A stretch of DNA of 64,000 nt, taken from assembly GCA_019418225.1 (NCBI GenBank), contig DYCF01000021.1, positions 11,679 through 75,678 on the forward strand. The letters are read 5' to 3'. Positions 26,898-36,211 of the stretch are shown here, piece after piece (position 1 is the first letter of the stretch; each line of letters begins with the position of its first letter). The DNA is from Clostridiales bacterium (GTDB taxonomy: Bacteria > Bacillota > Clostridia > Lachnospirales > Cellulosilyticaceae). The notes beneath the pieces were generated by a model that saw nothing but the letters and a program-made list of their open reading frames with translations, did no database searches and had not been told where the DNA came from. The translations under genes and the position numbers were made by a program.

Positions 26898-28634
26898 TTA
26901 GTTATTCCAGAAAGCAATTGTATCTTTTGTATATTGTGTCATTTGCGCATTTGCCTCTGCTACACCCATTTCATCAAGTTTAGCCATAATGGTATCCCAA
27001 GCTGCATCAAAGTCTTCTGGTTTTCCTAAAATAGCTTGTGTTACAGCTTGTTTAATGTAATCTTCAGATTTTTTGTTGAAGATTGCAAGATCACTATCTG
27101 ATGGAATAGAGAATTGCCATGCTTGACCATGTTTAGATACAGGAAGTGAATCTCTAGCTGGGAAGAAGTCTACCCAAAGTTCTTTACCATAAGCTTTAAG
27201 TGTTTCTTTTTCTGTCTCTGTGAATTCAGCTTCAACTTGTTCTGGGCTGTTTGTTGAATAGTAGTTACCTGTTGGGTCTACAGCACCATCACCTCTTTGT
27301 GGGAATGGATATGTATATTTACCAACACCTGTTTTCTTAACAAAGTCTTTATCAGACACTTTTTGTTGTTGCATTTCTTCAGTAAGTTGTCTCTTACCAT
27401 TTTCATCAATTGTGTAGTTGACACCTTCAATACCCCAGTTATTAAGTACTTGTGCCTCATCAGAAGCCATCCAATCTAGGAATTCAAATGCTCTATCAGC
27501 ATTTTCGCTAGATGCACAAATTGCAATACCTTGACCACCACTGAATCCTGGGTCTTTAGAGAATTGAGACTCAATATCTTCATTTAAAGTAACATTAAGT
27601 GCTGCCATTGTTCTTTCTTCAAGACCTGCTGCAATGAGGGCTTTTTTAGCATCTCCTGTTCCCCAGTCAGGTGTTGCACTACCAAGTACACGACCTGATG
27701 CAAGTTTTGCATAGTAAACGTCTTCTTGGTGTGTAAATGATTCTGGGTCTAATAAGCCGATATCATTCATATGGCAAAGCCATTTCATATATTCTTTAAC
27801 GCCTGGTTCAAGGTATTTGTATTTAGCTTCTCCTGTATCATCATTGATAGACCATTCACCATCATCAAATATGCCCGCTGCTGCACCGGCTATATTTCCA
27901 ACAGTGATAAGCCATCTCCAATCACTACCCATGAGGCAAAGGCCAATTGTGTCTTGTCCTTCAATTTGTGGATATTTATCTTTGTAAGCTTGAAGTGCTG
28001 CTTCATATTTATCAATTGTATTAATAAGTGGGTAACCTTGATCTTTAAGAACAGCATTTTGAATTTGCATAACACCATCTGTTTTCCAAAGTGCTGTACT
28101 TACACCATAGCATCCTACAGTATAGATTGTTGGATCATCTTGGCTAAATTTAAGTCTTTGCATCATATCGCCATATAAGTATTTAAGGTTATCCCCTTTT
28201 TCTTCAATTAAATCATCAAGAGGAAGAAGTGCTCCTGCATCAATTAATTTATTAACATCACCTTTTGCATAAATCATATCTGGATAATCGCCACTAGCAA
28301 TCATAAGTGGAATAGCTTGTTCATCCCCACCTACAGCATGTTCAATCTTTAATGTTACACCTGTAAGTTCTGTAATTTTCTGAGCAATTGGGTCTGTGAA
28401 TTCAATATCTTCTGTAACGTCTTTTTCAAATAGTGTCAGTGTAACAGGTGTTCTATCCTCAAGGCCTACAAAACCATCTGCATCTGCTGAAGCGGCTGGT
28501 GCTTCACTTGCTACTGACTGAGTTTCTGCTGGCTCACTAGAAGCTGTTTTAGCTGTATCACTACCACATCCTGCAAGTACGCCCCCTAAACAACACATAG
28601 ATAATAAGATTGCTGTAAACTTCATTTTTTTCAT
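26898..28634 (-). CDS. Sugar ABC transporter substrate-binding lipoprotein (LplA/YtcQ type)
   Basis: About 578 residues. The lipoprotein signal ends in LAGC, so Cys is lipidated and the protein is tethered outside. Its large size, paired with LplB/LplC-type permeases, fits binding proteins for complex oligosaccharides. The ATG at 28634 gives the best spacing to AGAGG; an ATG nine bases upstream is also possible. Xyloglucan-derived oligosaccharide binding is inferred from the neighbouring GH95, GH31, GH3 and GH42 genes. Confidence 0.88.
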   Translation of the reverse strand: MKKMKFTAILLSMCCLGGVLAGCGSDTAKTASSEPAETQSVASEAPAASADADGFVGLEDRTPVTLTLFEKDVTEDIEFTDPIAQKITELTGVTLKIEHAVGGDEQAIPLMIASGDYPDMIYAKGDVNKLIDAGALLPLDDLIEEKGDNLKYLYGDMMQRLKFSQDDPTIYTVGCYGVSTALWKTDGVMQIQNAVLKDQGYPLINTIDKYEAALQAYKDKYPQIEGQDTIGLCLMGSDWRWLITVGNIAGAAAGIFDDGEWSINDDTGEAKYKYLEPGVKEYMKWLCHMNDIGLLDPESFTHQEDVYYAKLASGRVLGSATPDWGTGDAKKALIAAGLEERTMAALNVTLNEDIESQFSKDPGFSGGQGIAICASSENADRAFEFLDWMASDEAQVLNNWGIEGVNYTIDENGKRQLTEEMQQQKVSDKDFVKKTGVGKYTYPFPQRGDGAVDPTGNYYSTNSPEQVEAEFTETEKETLKAYGKELWVDFFPARDSLPVSKHGQAWQFSIPSDSDLAIFNKKSEDYIKQAVTQAILGKPEDFDAAWDTIMAKLDEMGVAEANAQMTQYTKDTIAFWNN

Positions 28635-28747
28635 TTCATTCATCCTCTCTTTTTTTACCTAAATTTGTACTTTTTTTCTCTGTCTGTCTTAAAAGTTTAC
28701 TTAGATATTGCTGAAGCTGCCTTTCATGAAAAATCTCTTACTTTAAT

Positions 28748-29638
28748 CTAGCTCTTAACTGCTCCAATTGTCATACCAGATACAAAGTATCTTTGTAAGA
28801 ATGGATAAACACATACAATAGGAACTGTAGTCACTACAGTAATTGCCATCTTAATAGATTCTGGATTAGATGTTACTTGTTTAATACCTTGAGAATTGAT
28901 ATCTGCCGCTTTAATACCTGCTGATGCATTATCAAGTACCTTCATAAGTTCATATTGAAGAGTTGTTAAACTGTCATTTGAACGACAATATAAATATGTG
29001 TCAAACCAACTATTCCACTGACCTACTGCAAGGAATAATGCTACTGTTGCAATAACTGGTAAACATAATGGTAAAACGATCTTATAAAAGATAGTAAAAT
29101 CATTAGCACCATCTATTTTAGCGGATTCTTGTAGTTCATAAGGCAGATTATCCATAAACGAACGTAGTACAATGATATTAAATCCACTTAAAATCATTGG
29201 CCAAATATATACTGAGAAATGTCCAATTAATCCTAATCCTTTAATAACCATATATTCGGGAATCATACCACCACTTACATACATTGTAATAACAAAGAGT
29301 ACTGTGATAGGTTTTCTAAACACATAGTCTTTTCGGCTTAATGTATAGGCAAGCATTGCTGTACATATAACCCCTATAAGAGTACCAACTACAGTTCTTG
29401 ATACAGAAACCATGAACCCTGTTATAATCTTTGTATTCGAAGAAAAGATTTCCTTATAGTTATTTAATGTAAACTTTCTAGGCCATAAGTGAATGCCACC
29501 TCTTACTGTATCCGTTGCATCATTAAATGAAACAGCCAGTACTTGTAAGAAGGGGTAAAGTGTAATGATAAGTATAATAGTCATAATTATTGCAATGATA
29601 ACATCTGGTATAGTAATTCTTTTTCTAACTGCTGACAT
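28748..29638 (-). CDS. Sugar ABC transporter permease, LplC/YtcP type
   Basis: 296 residues with six membrane helices and the EAA loop ELQESAKIDGANDFTIFYK, which contacts the shared ATPase. It ends with the family-typical GMTIGAVKS. A GGAGGGG site precedes its ATG, and it is separated from the other permease gene by 12 bases. Confidence 0.92.
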   Translation of the reverse strand: MSAVRKRITIPDVIIAIIMTIILIITLYPFLQVLAVSFNDATDTVRGGIHLWPRKFTLNNYKEIFSSNTKIITGFMVSVSRTVVGTLIGVICTAMLAYTLSRKDYVFRKPITVLFVITMYVSGGMIPEYMVIKGLGLIGHFSVYIWPMILSGFNIIVLRSFMDNLPYELQESAKIDGANDFTIFYKIVLPLCLPVIATVALFLAVGQWNSWFDTYLYCRSNDSLTTLQYELMKVLDNASAGIKAADINSQGIKQVTSNPESIKMAITVVTTVPIVCVYPFLQRYFVSGMTIGAVKS

Positions 29639-29650
29639 TGTTTCCCCTCC

Positions 29651-30610
29651 TTAAATTAATTGACCTTCACCTGATTTTTTCGCCAATCGGTTTGCAAACC
29701 AAATGAGGATGATACTTACAACTGACTTGAAGATACCGATTGCAGTACCATATGAATAACGCATCATACCAATACCATAATCAAGTACATATTTATCAAG
29801 TACCAATGATTTCTCTGCTACAATATTGTTGCCTAATAAGTATTGTTTCTCGAAACCAATGTTGACAAGTCCACCAATATTCATAATAAGAAGGATAATG
29901 ATTGTACCTTTAATACTTGGAAGTGTAATATTCCAAATCTGTTGCCATCTATTGGCACCATCTACTTTAGCTGCTTCATACAGCTGCATATCAATACCTG
30001 TAATAGCTGCTAAATAAATAATGGCATTCCAACCTGTTTCTTTCCATATATCAGAAGCTGTTACAATACCCCAGAACATATTGGGGACTGCTAAGAAATT
30101 GATTGGTTGTTTTAAAATATGTAAATTGACTAATAGTTCGTTTACAACACCGTTTGGTGAAAGTAATTGTCCTACAATATTTGCAACAACTACCCAAGAA
30201 ACAAAGTGAGGTAAATATGAAACAGTTTGTACTAATTTTTTATACTTAACACCACGCATTTCATTTAATAAAATTGCAAATGTAATCGAACAAAGTGTAC
30301 CAAATACAATAGCTAAAATACTCATACCCAGTGTATTAATTAGTGCTTGGTAAAATTGCTCTTCCTTAAATAAGGTAATAAAGTGCTTAAATCCTACCCA
30401 CTTCGAACCAAAAATCCCCTTTGCCGGCTTATAATCTTGAAATGCCATAAGCCATCCTGCTAATGGTGCATACTTAAAAACAAGGACCCAAATAACAAAT
30501 GGCGCTGACATCGCAATCAAATATTTCTGGTCTTTTAATTTCTGTCCAAACGAAGCTTTATAATACTGTTGTTGTGTTTTATTGTTTGTTTTCGCTAAAA
30601 TATTTACCAC
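29651..30610 (-). CDS. Sugar ABC transporter permease, LplB/YteP type
   Basis: 319 residues, six membrane helices, EAA loop YEAAKVDGANRWQQIWNITL. It pairs with the next gene to form the membrane channel. The start is uncertain: the frame opens with a GTG at 30610 that lies only one base after GAGGGG, so a later start such as the ATT three codons on may be used. No ATPase gene lies in the locus, so a shared MsmX-type ATPase encoded elsewhere is expected. Confidence 0.88.
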   Translation of the reverse strand: MVNILAKTNNKTQQQYYKASFGQKLKDQKYLIAMSAPFVIWVLVFKYAPLAGWLMAFQDYKPAKGIFGSKWVGFKHFITLFKEEQFYQALINTLGMSILAIVFGTLCSITFAILLNEMRGVKYKKLVQTVSYLPHFVSWVVVANIVGQLLSPNGVVNELLVNLHILKQPINFLAVPNMFWGIVTASDIWKETGWNAIIYLAAITGIDMQLYEAAKVDGANRWQQIWNITLPSIKGTIIILLIMNIGGLVNIGFEKQYLLGNNIVAEKSLVLDKYVLDYGIGMMRYSYGTAIGIFKSVVSIILIWFANRLAKKSGEGQLI

Positions 30611-30672
30611 TCCCCTCTATGATTTATACAATTTTTCTATAAATATATATTAGTATAAATATAGAGTTAATT

Positions 30673-30739
30673 ATACCTCTAAAAATACAGGTTTTTATAA
30701 GTGGAAATTAGACATATTCATATGAATACCTCTAAAAAT
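30673..30739. promoter_or_regulatory. 14-bp direct repeat ahead of the transporter genes
   Basis: ATACCTCTAAAAAT occurs exactly at 30673-30686 and 30726-30739, 53 bp apart. On the minus strand the promoter-proximal copy runs into GGTATAAT, a -10-like box at 30669-30674 with a poor -35. This is the layout of an activator-dependent promoter; YesN is the obvious candidate. Confidence 0.45.
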
Positions 30740-30747
30740 TAGGGATA

Positions 30748-33069
30748 CTATTGTGCAATTATTTCATAAACCTCATTTGGCTTTGTACTAAACATGACCT
30801 TTTCTCCAATAGGTTCATATTCTCTATTTATTTGTGTTGACTTTTCTATAATCACAAGTCTTTTATTTGTATAGATTTGTAAAGTTCCTCCATTTTGTAC
30901 CTTTACTGTAGCATTTCTTAAATGTCCTTCCCTCCAACTAAAGTCAACAACATATCCCCCCTTCGTACATAGTCCTTTAACTTCACCATTTTTCCATGCC
31001 TTAGGCAATGCTGGCAAGAATTCTATAGAAGTCGTGTGACTTAGTGTCTGGCTTGTATAATCTTGCAGTAGCATCTCTGCAATACCGGCAATCCCTCCAA
31101 AGTTTCCATCAATTTGAAACGGTGGGTGATTATCTAACAAGTTATTTAACGTTGATTTCTTAAGGAGCTGTTGCACATTTTCATAAGCCAGTTCCCCATC
31201 TTTTAACCTTGCCCAAAGATTAATAATCCATGCCCGACTCCAACCAGTATGACCCCCACCATATTTAAGGCGTCTTTCTAATGTATTTCTAGCTGCCTGT
31301 GCTAAATCTGGTGTTTCTTCTACGTTAATTTGCGTGCCAGGATATAGTCCAAAAAGCTGAGATACGTGACGATGTCCAGGTTCTGCTTCCTCATAATCCT
31401 CACGCCATTCCATAATCTGACCAAACTTACCAATACGTAGTGGTAAAAGCCTACTTCTCATCTCTTCAAATTTCTGAATTTCTGCTATATCTTCTCCAAG
31501 AACTTTGCCGCCCTCAATAATGGCAGTAAAAAGTTCATAAAGAATTTCATTATCCATAGTAGGCCCAATGCATACTGTTCCGCTTTCTCCTGAAGGCAAG
31601 ATATATGTATTTTCTGGTGATGTTGAAGGTCCTGTTACCAAGTGGCCTTCCTCATCTTCCATTAAATAACCTTTGAAGAAATCTCCTGCCGATTTTAATA
31701 AGTGATATTTTTCTCTTAAGAATTGTTCATCTAATGTATAGCTATAATGCTCCCAAATATGAAGGCATAACCAAGCTGCTCCCATGGGCCAAATCGTTGC
31801 TGGCATCCACATATCTTGAGGTGCTGTATCTCCCCATATATCCGTATTATGATGTGCTACAAATCCTTCGCACCCATACATCACTCTAGCTGTTTCCTCT
31901 CCATGTGGCTTCATCTTTTCAAGTAGTTCAAAAAGTGGGAGATGACACTCTGATAAGTTGCATTTCTCCGCTGGCCAATAGTTCATCTGGGTATTAATAT
32001 TAATCGTATACTTAGAATCCCAAGGTGGCTGCCAACTGCTATTCCATATTCCTTGAAGGGTGGCTGGAAGACCGCCTTTTCTACTACAACTGATTAAGAG
32101 ATATCTTCCAAAGTTAAAGTACAAGTTAATAAGGCCTAAATCCTCGGCTCCGTCTTTAACTCTTGCCAGGCGTTCATTTGTTGTAAGTCTCTTTAGATTT
32201 TCATTTGTTGTCTGTCTATCGTCTGATAAATTTCCGATTTCTAAAGACATCCTTTTATAAAGACCTTTATAATCTTCAATATGTCTAGCTAATAAAGTCT
32301 CATATCTTATCTTTGCAATCTCTTCTAAATGCTGCTCACAAGTACGCTGAGGGTCACTTACTTTATAACTGGTAGTAGCCGTTAAATAAATAATAACCTC
32401 ATCGGCATCTTTTATATAAATTCTCCCACCAATATTTTCTTTACTTCCGCCTATATTCTGGACCTTTAAACTATAGGCATAATAAATGCCTCCCTCACCG
32501 CCACTAAGGCCATGAAACGTCATACCATCTTTGTGATACTCTTTTTCATCTACATACTTCCAGCGATCAATATAAGTACTTAATTCCAGCTTTTTAGAGC
32601 CCTTTAACCTCACTACAAGTGCTTGATCTGGTGCTGTGCAAAATATTTCCCTTATATATTCATAACCATTTGCAGTATAACTCACCCTGCAAATGGCATT
32701 TTCTATATCTAGTTCCCTTTTATAATTGGTTATTTCACCAGCTTGTCCATAACACTGGATTATAAGATCTCCTAGTACAGAATATTGCCTTTGTCCATCT
32801 GGCACAGCAAACATGCTCATAGAAATTAGCTTTTCAGCTTCACTGATTTTACCTTCCCATAAAAGCTGCCTTATATGTGGCAAATACTTTTTAGCATCTT
32901 TATTATGTCTGTCTCTGTAACCACCATACCATAGACTTTCTTCATTAAGCTGAATAAGTTCCCTAGTCGCTTCACCAAATACCATGGCGCCTATGGCACC
33001 ATTGCCTAAAGGTAATGCCTCATTCCAATCTTTAGCCGCTTCTTTGTACCAAAGCTTCTGCTCTGACAT
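30748..33069 (-). CDS. GH95 alpha-L-fucosidase
   Basis: 773 residues, no signal peptide. It opens with the GH95 N-terminal domain (WNEALPLGNGAIGAMVFGE, LNEESLWYGG), then the (alpha/alpha)6 domain with MNYWPAEKCNLSECH, HHNTDIWGDTAP and ENTYILPSG, and closes with the C-terminal beta domain. GH95 enzymes invert alpha-1,2-linked L-fucose (some members act on galactose). Fucose alpha-1,2-linked to galactose is the cap of plant xyloglucan side chains, which fits the locus. It is first in the operon; AGAGGAGAGG precedes its ATG. Confidence 0.92.
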   Translation of the reverse strand: MSEQKLWYKEAAKDWNEALPLGNGAIGAMVFGEATRELIQLNEESLWYGGYRDRHNKDAKKYLPHIRQLLWEGKISEAEKLISMSMFAVPDGQRQYSVLGDLIIQCYGQAGEITNYKRELDIENAICRVSYTANGYEYIREIFCTAPDQALVVRLKGSKKLELSTYIDRWKYVDEKEYHKDGMTFHGLSGGEGGIYYAYSLKVQNIGGSKENIGGRIYIKDADEVIIYLTATTSYKVSDPQRTCEQHLEEIAKIRYETLLARHIEDYKGLYKRMSLEIGNLSDDRQTTNENLKRLTTNERLARVKDGAEDLGLINLYFNFGRYLLISCSRKGGLPATLQGIWNSSWQPPWDSKYTININTQMNYWPAEKCNLSECHLPLFELLEKMKPHGEETARVMYGCEGFVAHHNTDIWGDTAPQDMWMPATIWPMGAAWLCLHIWEHYSYTLDEQFLREKYHLLKSAGDFFKGYLMEDEEGHLVTGPSTSPENTYILPSGESGTVCIGPTMDNEILYELFTAIIEGGKVLGEDIAEIQKFEEMRSRLLPLRIGKFGQIMEWREDYEEAEPGHRHVSQLFGLYPGTQINVEETPDLAQAARNTLERRLKYGGGHTGWSRAWIINLWARLKDGELAYENVQQLLKKSTLNNLLDNHPPFQIDGNFGGIAGIAEMLLQDYTSQTLSHTTSIEFLPALPKAWKNGEVKGLCTKGGYVVDFSWREGHLRNATVKVQNGGTLQIYTNKRLVIIEKSTQINREYEPIGEKVMFSTKPNEVYEIIAQ

Positions 33070-33185
33070 AGTCCTCTCCTCTCAACATTTTATTGAACAT
33101 ATTAAAAATTTTATTAATTTGTAATATATAAATAAATATATTACTTTACTAGGCAACTTGCAATATAAGTTTCCTTTTTAACACA

Positions 33186-33236
33186 AAAAAAAGTAGCTAC
33201 TACACCAATATTTTTAATGTAATCGCTACTTTTTTA
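33186..33236 (-). terminator. Terminator of the alaX gene
   Basis: On the minus strand AAAAAAGTAGCGATTACA pairs with TGTAGTAGCTACTTTTTTT (one bulge), giving a long A/T-flanked hairpin between the alaX gene and the GH95 operon. Confidence 0.75.
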
Positions 33237-33244
33237 TAACCTTT

Positions 33245-34399
33245 TTAGTTTTCTCTCTGCTGATTAATAAATGTTTTGATTGCTTCAATTTCTCCGGTGA
33301 GGCTACCCTGACATAACTCTGGTTTCCCTCCACCACGTCCATTGAATCTTTCATTTAGCATCTTACTTAATGGACGGACATCTTCCTTGCTGCTTCCTAG
33401 GGCATATTTGATATTCCCCTCTTGAACAGTAATCACTAAGAACACTTCATCACTAAGCTCTGTTAATAAAACGCAAAGCTTTCTCATCTCATCAGCCGTT
33501 AAATTCTCTTGATAAATGAAGTTTTGTCCTTTTTGCACATACTCTTGTGCTCTAAAGATTAATAAATCATTCGTTACTGCGGCAAGCTTCTGCTTAAGAC
33601 TTCCGAGCTCTTCTTGCTGTTTAATAAAAGCTTCTAAAATCTTTTCTGTTTTAGTAGAAAGCATTGCACCTACTTCTCTTGTAATCATTAATCTTTGGTC
33701 ATAATCTCTAAGGGCACGTTTCCCACAAAGAAGTGTTAATCTCATACCGCCTCTATGTCTTTCCCAGCTTATGCATTTAATAATCCCAATTTCACCACTT
33801 CTATTTACATGCGTTCCACAACATGCACAGGTATCATATTGACCAATTTCCACAAGTCTTACTTTCCCAACAATGTCTATCTTTGAACGATAATCACGGT
33901 CTTTAATTGCTTCAGGTTCAAAAAGCGCCGCCTTAACAGAAATATTTTGAAAGACTGCTTCATTGGCAAGGCTTTCAATCTCCTTAATCTGTGCTTCTGT
34001 AAGCTCTCCATCTAAATCAGCTGTCATATAATCATCACTTAAATGGAAGCCTACATTGTTGTAACCATATTTTTCATGAATAATGCCAGATACAATATGC
34101 TCCCCACTGTGCTGCTGCATAAAATCAAATCGTCTTTCAAAATTTATTTTTCCCTCTACTTTACTGCCTACTTCAAAAGGCTTATTTACCACATGATATA
34201 TAATGTCTTCTTTAATAAAAACATACTTCACTTCCACATCATTAAGCATGCCTTCATCTGCTGGCTGCCCGCCACCTTCAGGATAAAACGCAGTCTCATC
34301 AAGTACAACTGTATACCCCTCTTTATAAGGTTCGCATTTTACAACATTCGCCTCAAAATCTGTTAAATAACTATTGTCATAATATAACTTCTTAGTCAC
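33245..34399 (-). CDS. Alanyl-tRNA editing protein AlaX (long form)
   Basis: Hydrolyses Ser- or Gly-tRNA-Ala in trans. 384 residues. The editing metal site shows H97 and H101 (HSGEH) with C193 and H197 (CCGTH). The C-terminal coiled coil and a DHHA1-like glycine-rich motif (GRGGGKPELCQG) make this the AlaX-L form. The lack of an aminoacylation domain separates it from AlaRS. Confidence 0.9.
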   Translation of the reverse strand: MTKKLYYDNSYLTDFEANVVKCEPYKEGYTVVLDETAFYPEGGGQPADEGMLNDVEVKYVFIKEDIIYHVVNKPFEVGSKVEGKINFERRFDFMQQHSGEHIVSGIIHEKYGYNNVGFHLSDDYMTADLDGELTEAQIKEIESLANEAVFQNISVKAALFEPEAIKDRDYRSKIDIVGKVRLVEIGQYDTCACCGTHVNRSGEIGIIKCISWERHRGGMRLTLLCGKRALRDYDQRLMITREVGAMLSTKTEKILEAFIKQQEELGSLKQKLAAVTNDLLIFRAQEYVQKGQNFIYQENLTADEMRKLCVLLTELSDEVFLVITVQEGNIKYALGSSKEDVRPLSKMLNERFNGRGGGKPELCQGSLTGEIEAIKTFINQQREN

Positions 34400-34429
34400 C
34401 TTTTTTCTCCCTTCACACTTTGTATCCTT

Positions 34430-35275
34430 TTAATATTTTCCCTTTAACTTTTTAAGAGTATCCACACAAATAGTTTGATTTATACACCCTATCGTTTGCT
34501 CTATTACCTTGGCATGCTTTCCAAATTCACCATGTTCATCACTGCCTACTGTTTTTATAAGATTATGTTGGTCACAAAATGCTTCACATGTCTTGGTCAT
34601 AAGCTGCGTGTGTGTTGGGTAATAGCATTCAATGCCATCAATCCCTTGCTGATTTAAATCTTCTAAGATAGCCTTAATTTCTGCTTCATTCAAATGCTTG
34701 TAATACTCTCCTGGATGTGCTAAAATGCTTACCCCGCCAGCCTTTTTAATAGCCTGACAAAGCACATTTATTTCCGGGAAATTATAACTTTTAAAATCAC
34801 AGTCATATGCACTGTATAATCTAAAGCCATCAAAAAGCTTCTTCGTAACGCCTCTATCAAACATATAGTGAAGGCCTTTCCAACCCCCCTGATGTACATC
34901 ATACGTATACTTTTCATAATCCGCCATATTTACCTGTGAATAATCCTTCTCAAGTTTTTGAACTAAATGCTCACTCATAAGCTGCATTTCATCATCTGCC
35001 TGATGAATAAGCGTCATAAGCTCAGGTGTATTCTCAAAGCCATAAGCTAATAGATGAAGTACCTCTCCCCTATACTTACAGTTAATTTCACATCCTTTAA
35101 TAGGCATAATTCCTTCCTCTGCTGCCGCTTTATTAAGCTTCTCCCATGCATTTATCTTATTATGGTCTGTTATAGCAATAGCCTCTAAACCTCTTGCCTT
35201 AGCTACCTTAACGACTTCTTCTGGTGACATGGTTCCATCAGAATAAAATGTATGAACGTGTAAATCTGCTCGCAT
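34430..35275 (-). CDS. PHP-domain phosphoesterase
   Basis: 281 residues. Metal-binding PHP motifs: DLHVHTFYSDGT at the N-terminus, AITDHN, then HPGEYYKH and a late GSDEHGE. These proteins hydrolyse phosphoesters (for example 3',5'-nucleoside bisphosphates in the TrpH/RNase AM group). It sits 12 bases downstream of an EEP phosphatase gene, forming a two-gene unit. The substrate is unknown. Confidence 0.82.
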   Translation of the reverse strand: MRADLHVHTFYSDGTMSPEEVVKVAKARGLEAIAITDHNKINAWEKLNKAAAEEGIMPIKGCEINCKYRGEVLHLLAYGFENTPELMTLIHQADDEMQLMSEHLVQKLEKDYSQVNMADYEKYTYDVHQGGWKGLHYMFDRGVTKKLFDGFRLYSAYDCDFKSYNFPEINVLCQAIKKAGGVSILAHPGEYYKHLNEAEIKAILEDLNQQGIDGIECYYPTHTQLMTKTCEAFCDQHNLIKTVGSDEHGEFGKHAKVIEQTIGCINQTICVDTLKKLKGKY

Positions 35276-35287
35276 GTTACTACCTCC

Positions 35288-36145
35288 TTATAGCTCTACT
35301 TCCACCCCATAATGGTCAGATACAACTTCCTTATATTGCCCATTAAAAATAACACGTGAAGTTTTTACTTCTACTGGTCTATTCATTAAAATAAGGTCGA
35401 TACGCAAATCTAATTTATTGCCGCTCCAACCTGCAATCTCGCCTTGTACTGTAGCACCTTCATCTTTTTCTTCTGCTAAAACATAACTATCTACTAACCC
35501 TTTGTCTATTAAATAATCATAACCCTCATCTTTTATATTGGCATTGTTATTAAAATCGCCCATTAGAAAGCTTAAGCGCTTCATATTTACCTTAGCCATC
35601 AGCTTGTCCATTTGAGGCTTTGCTGGGTCCAGTTCATCATGCCACCAGCCTAAATGACAAGAATATAAATCTATAAGTTCTCCATCAACTTCAATTGTTC
35701 CTTTTACAATCGTCCTGCGTTTAGGGTTTGTCTCATCTGTAATACCTGAAACTAAAAAGGCTTCCGTTTCTTTAAATGGCACTTTTGATAATATTGCACA
35801 CCCTTCTTCATAGGTGCTGCGAAGTGATTTAGCCTTGTCCCAAAAATAATAATATTTAGGTCCACCTAATGCGGCTACCTTTTCAAGCAGTATTTCAATA
35901 AAATTGTTTTTACGAATAGGCGTTCCTTCAATAAATTTACCATTTATAAACTCTTGCCTTGTTCCCTCAGCAGAAAGATACCCTTGCATAATACCTTCTA
36001 TTTGAATGAGTTGATTGACCTCTTGAAGGGCAATAACATCATAATCCTTTTCCTTAATAACTTGTGCTAAATGGTTAAGCTTGTATTCTCCATTTTCTTC
36101 TCGCCATGAATGTGTATTTAAAGTTAATATTTTCACTGTCTTCAC
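35288..36145 (-). CDS. Endonuclease/exonuclease/phosphatase (EEP) family protein
   Basis: 285 residues with the EEP fold: LTLNTHSW, the catalytic Glu in ALQEVNQ, a GDFNNN loop and the C-terminal SDHYGVEVEL. Such enzymes are nucleases or phosphodiesterases such as sphingomyelinase-like proteins; no signal peptide, so cytoplasmic. Coupled to the PHP-domain gene downstream. Confidence 0.85.
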   Translation of the reverse strand: MKTVKILTLNTHSWREENGEYKLNHLAQVIKEKDYDVIALQEVNQLIQIEGIMQGYLSAEGTRQEFINGKFIEGTPIRKNNFIEILLEKVAALGGPKYYYFWDKAKSLRSTYEEGCAILSKVPFKETEAFLVSGITDETNPKRRTIVKGTIEVDGELIDLYSCHLGWWHDELDPAKPQMDKLMAKVNMKRLSFLMGDFNNNANIKDEGYDYLIDKGLVDSYVLAEEKDEGATVQGEIAGWSGNKLDLRIDLILMNRPVEVKTSRVIFNGQYKEVVSDHYGVEVEL

Positions 36146-36162
36146 CTCTATTTTATATTACC

Positions 36163-36206
36163 CTAATTAAACAGAGGTTGCACCCTTATTTTGGCGCAAC
36201 CTCTGT
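36163..36206 (-). terminator. Terminator of the AAC(3)-like gene
   Basis: AAACAGAGGTTGC pairs with GCAACCTCTGTTT (outer stem), followed by T-rich sequence on the minus strand. Confidence 0.75.
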
Positions 36207-36211
36207 TTTGA

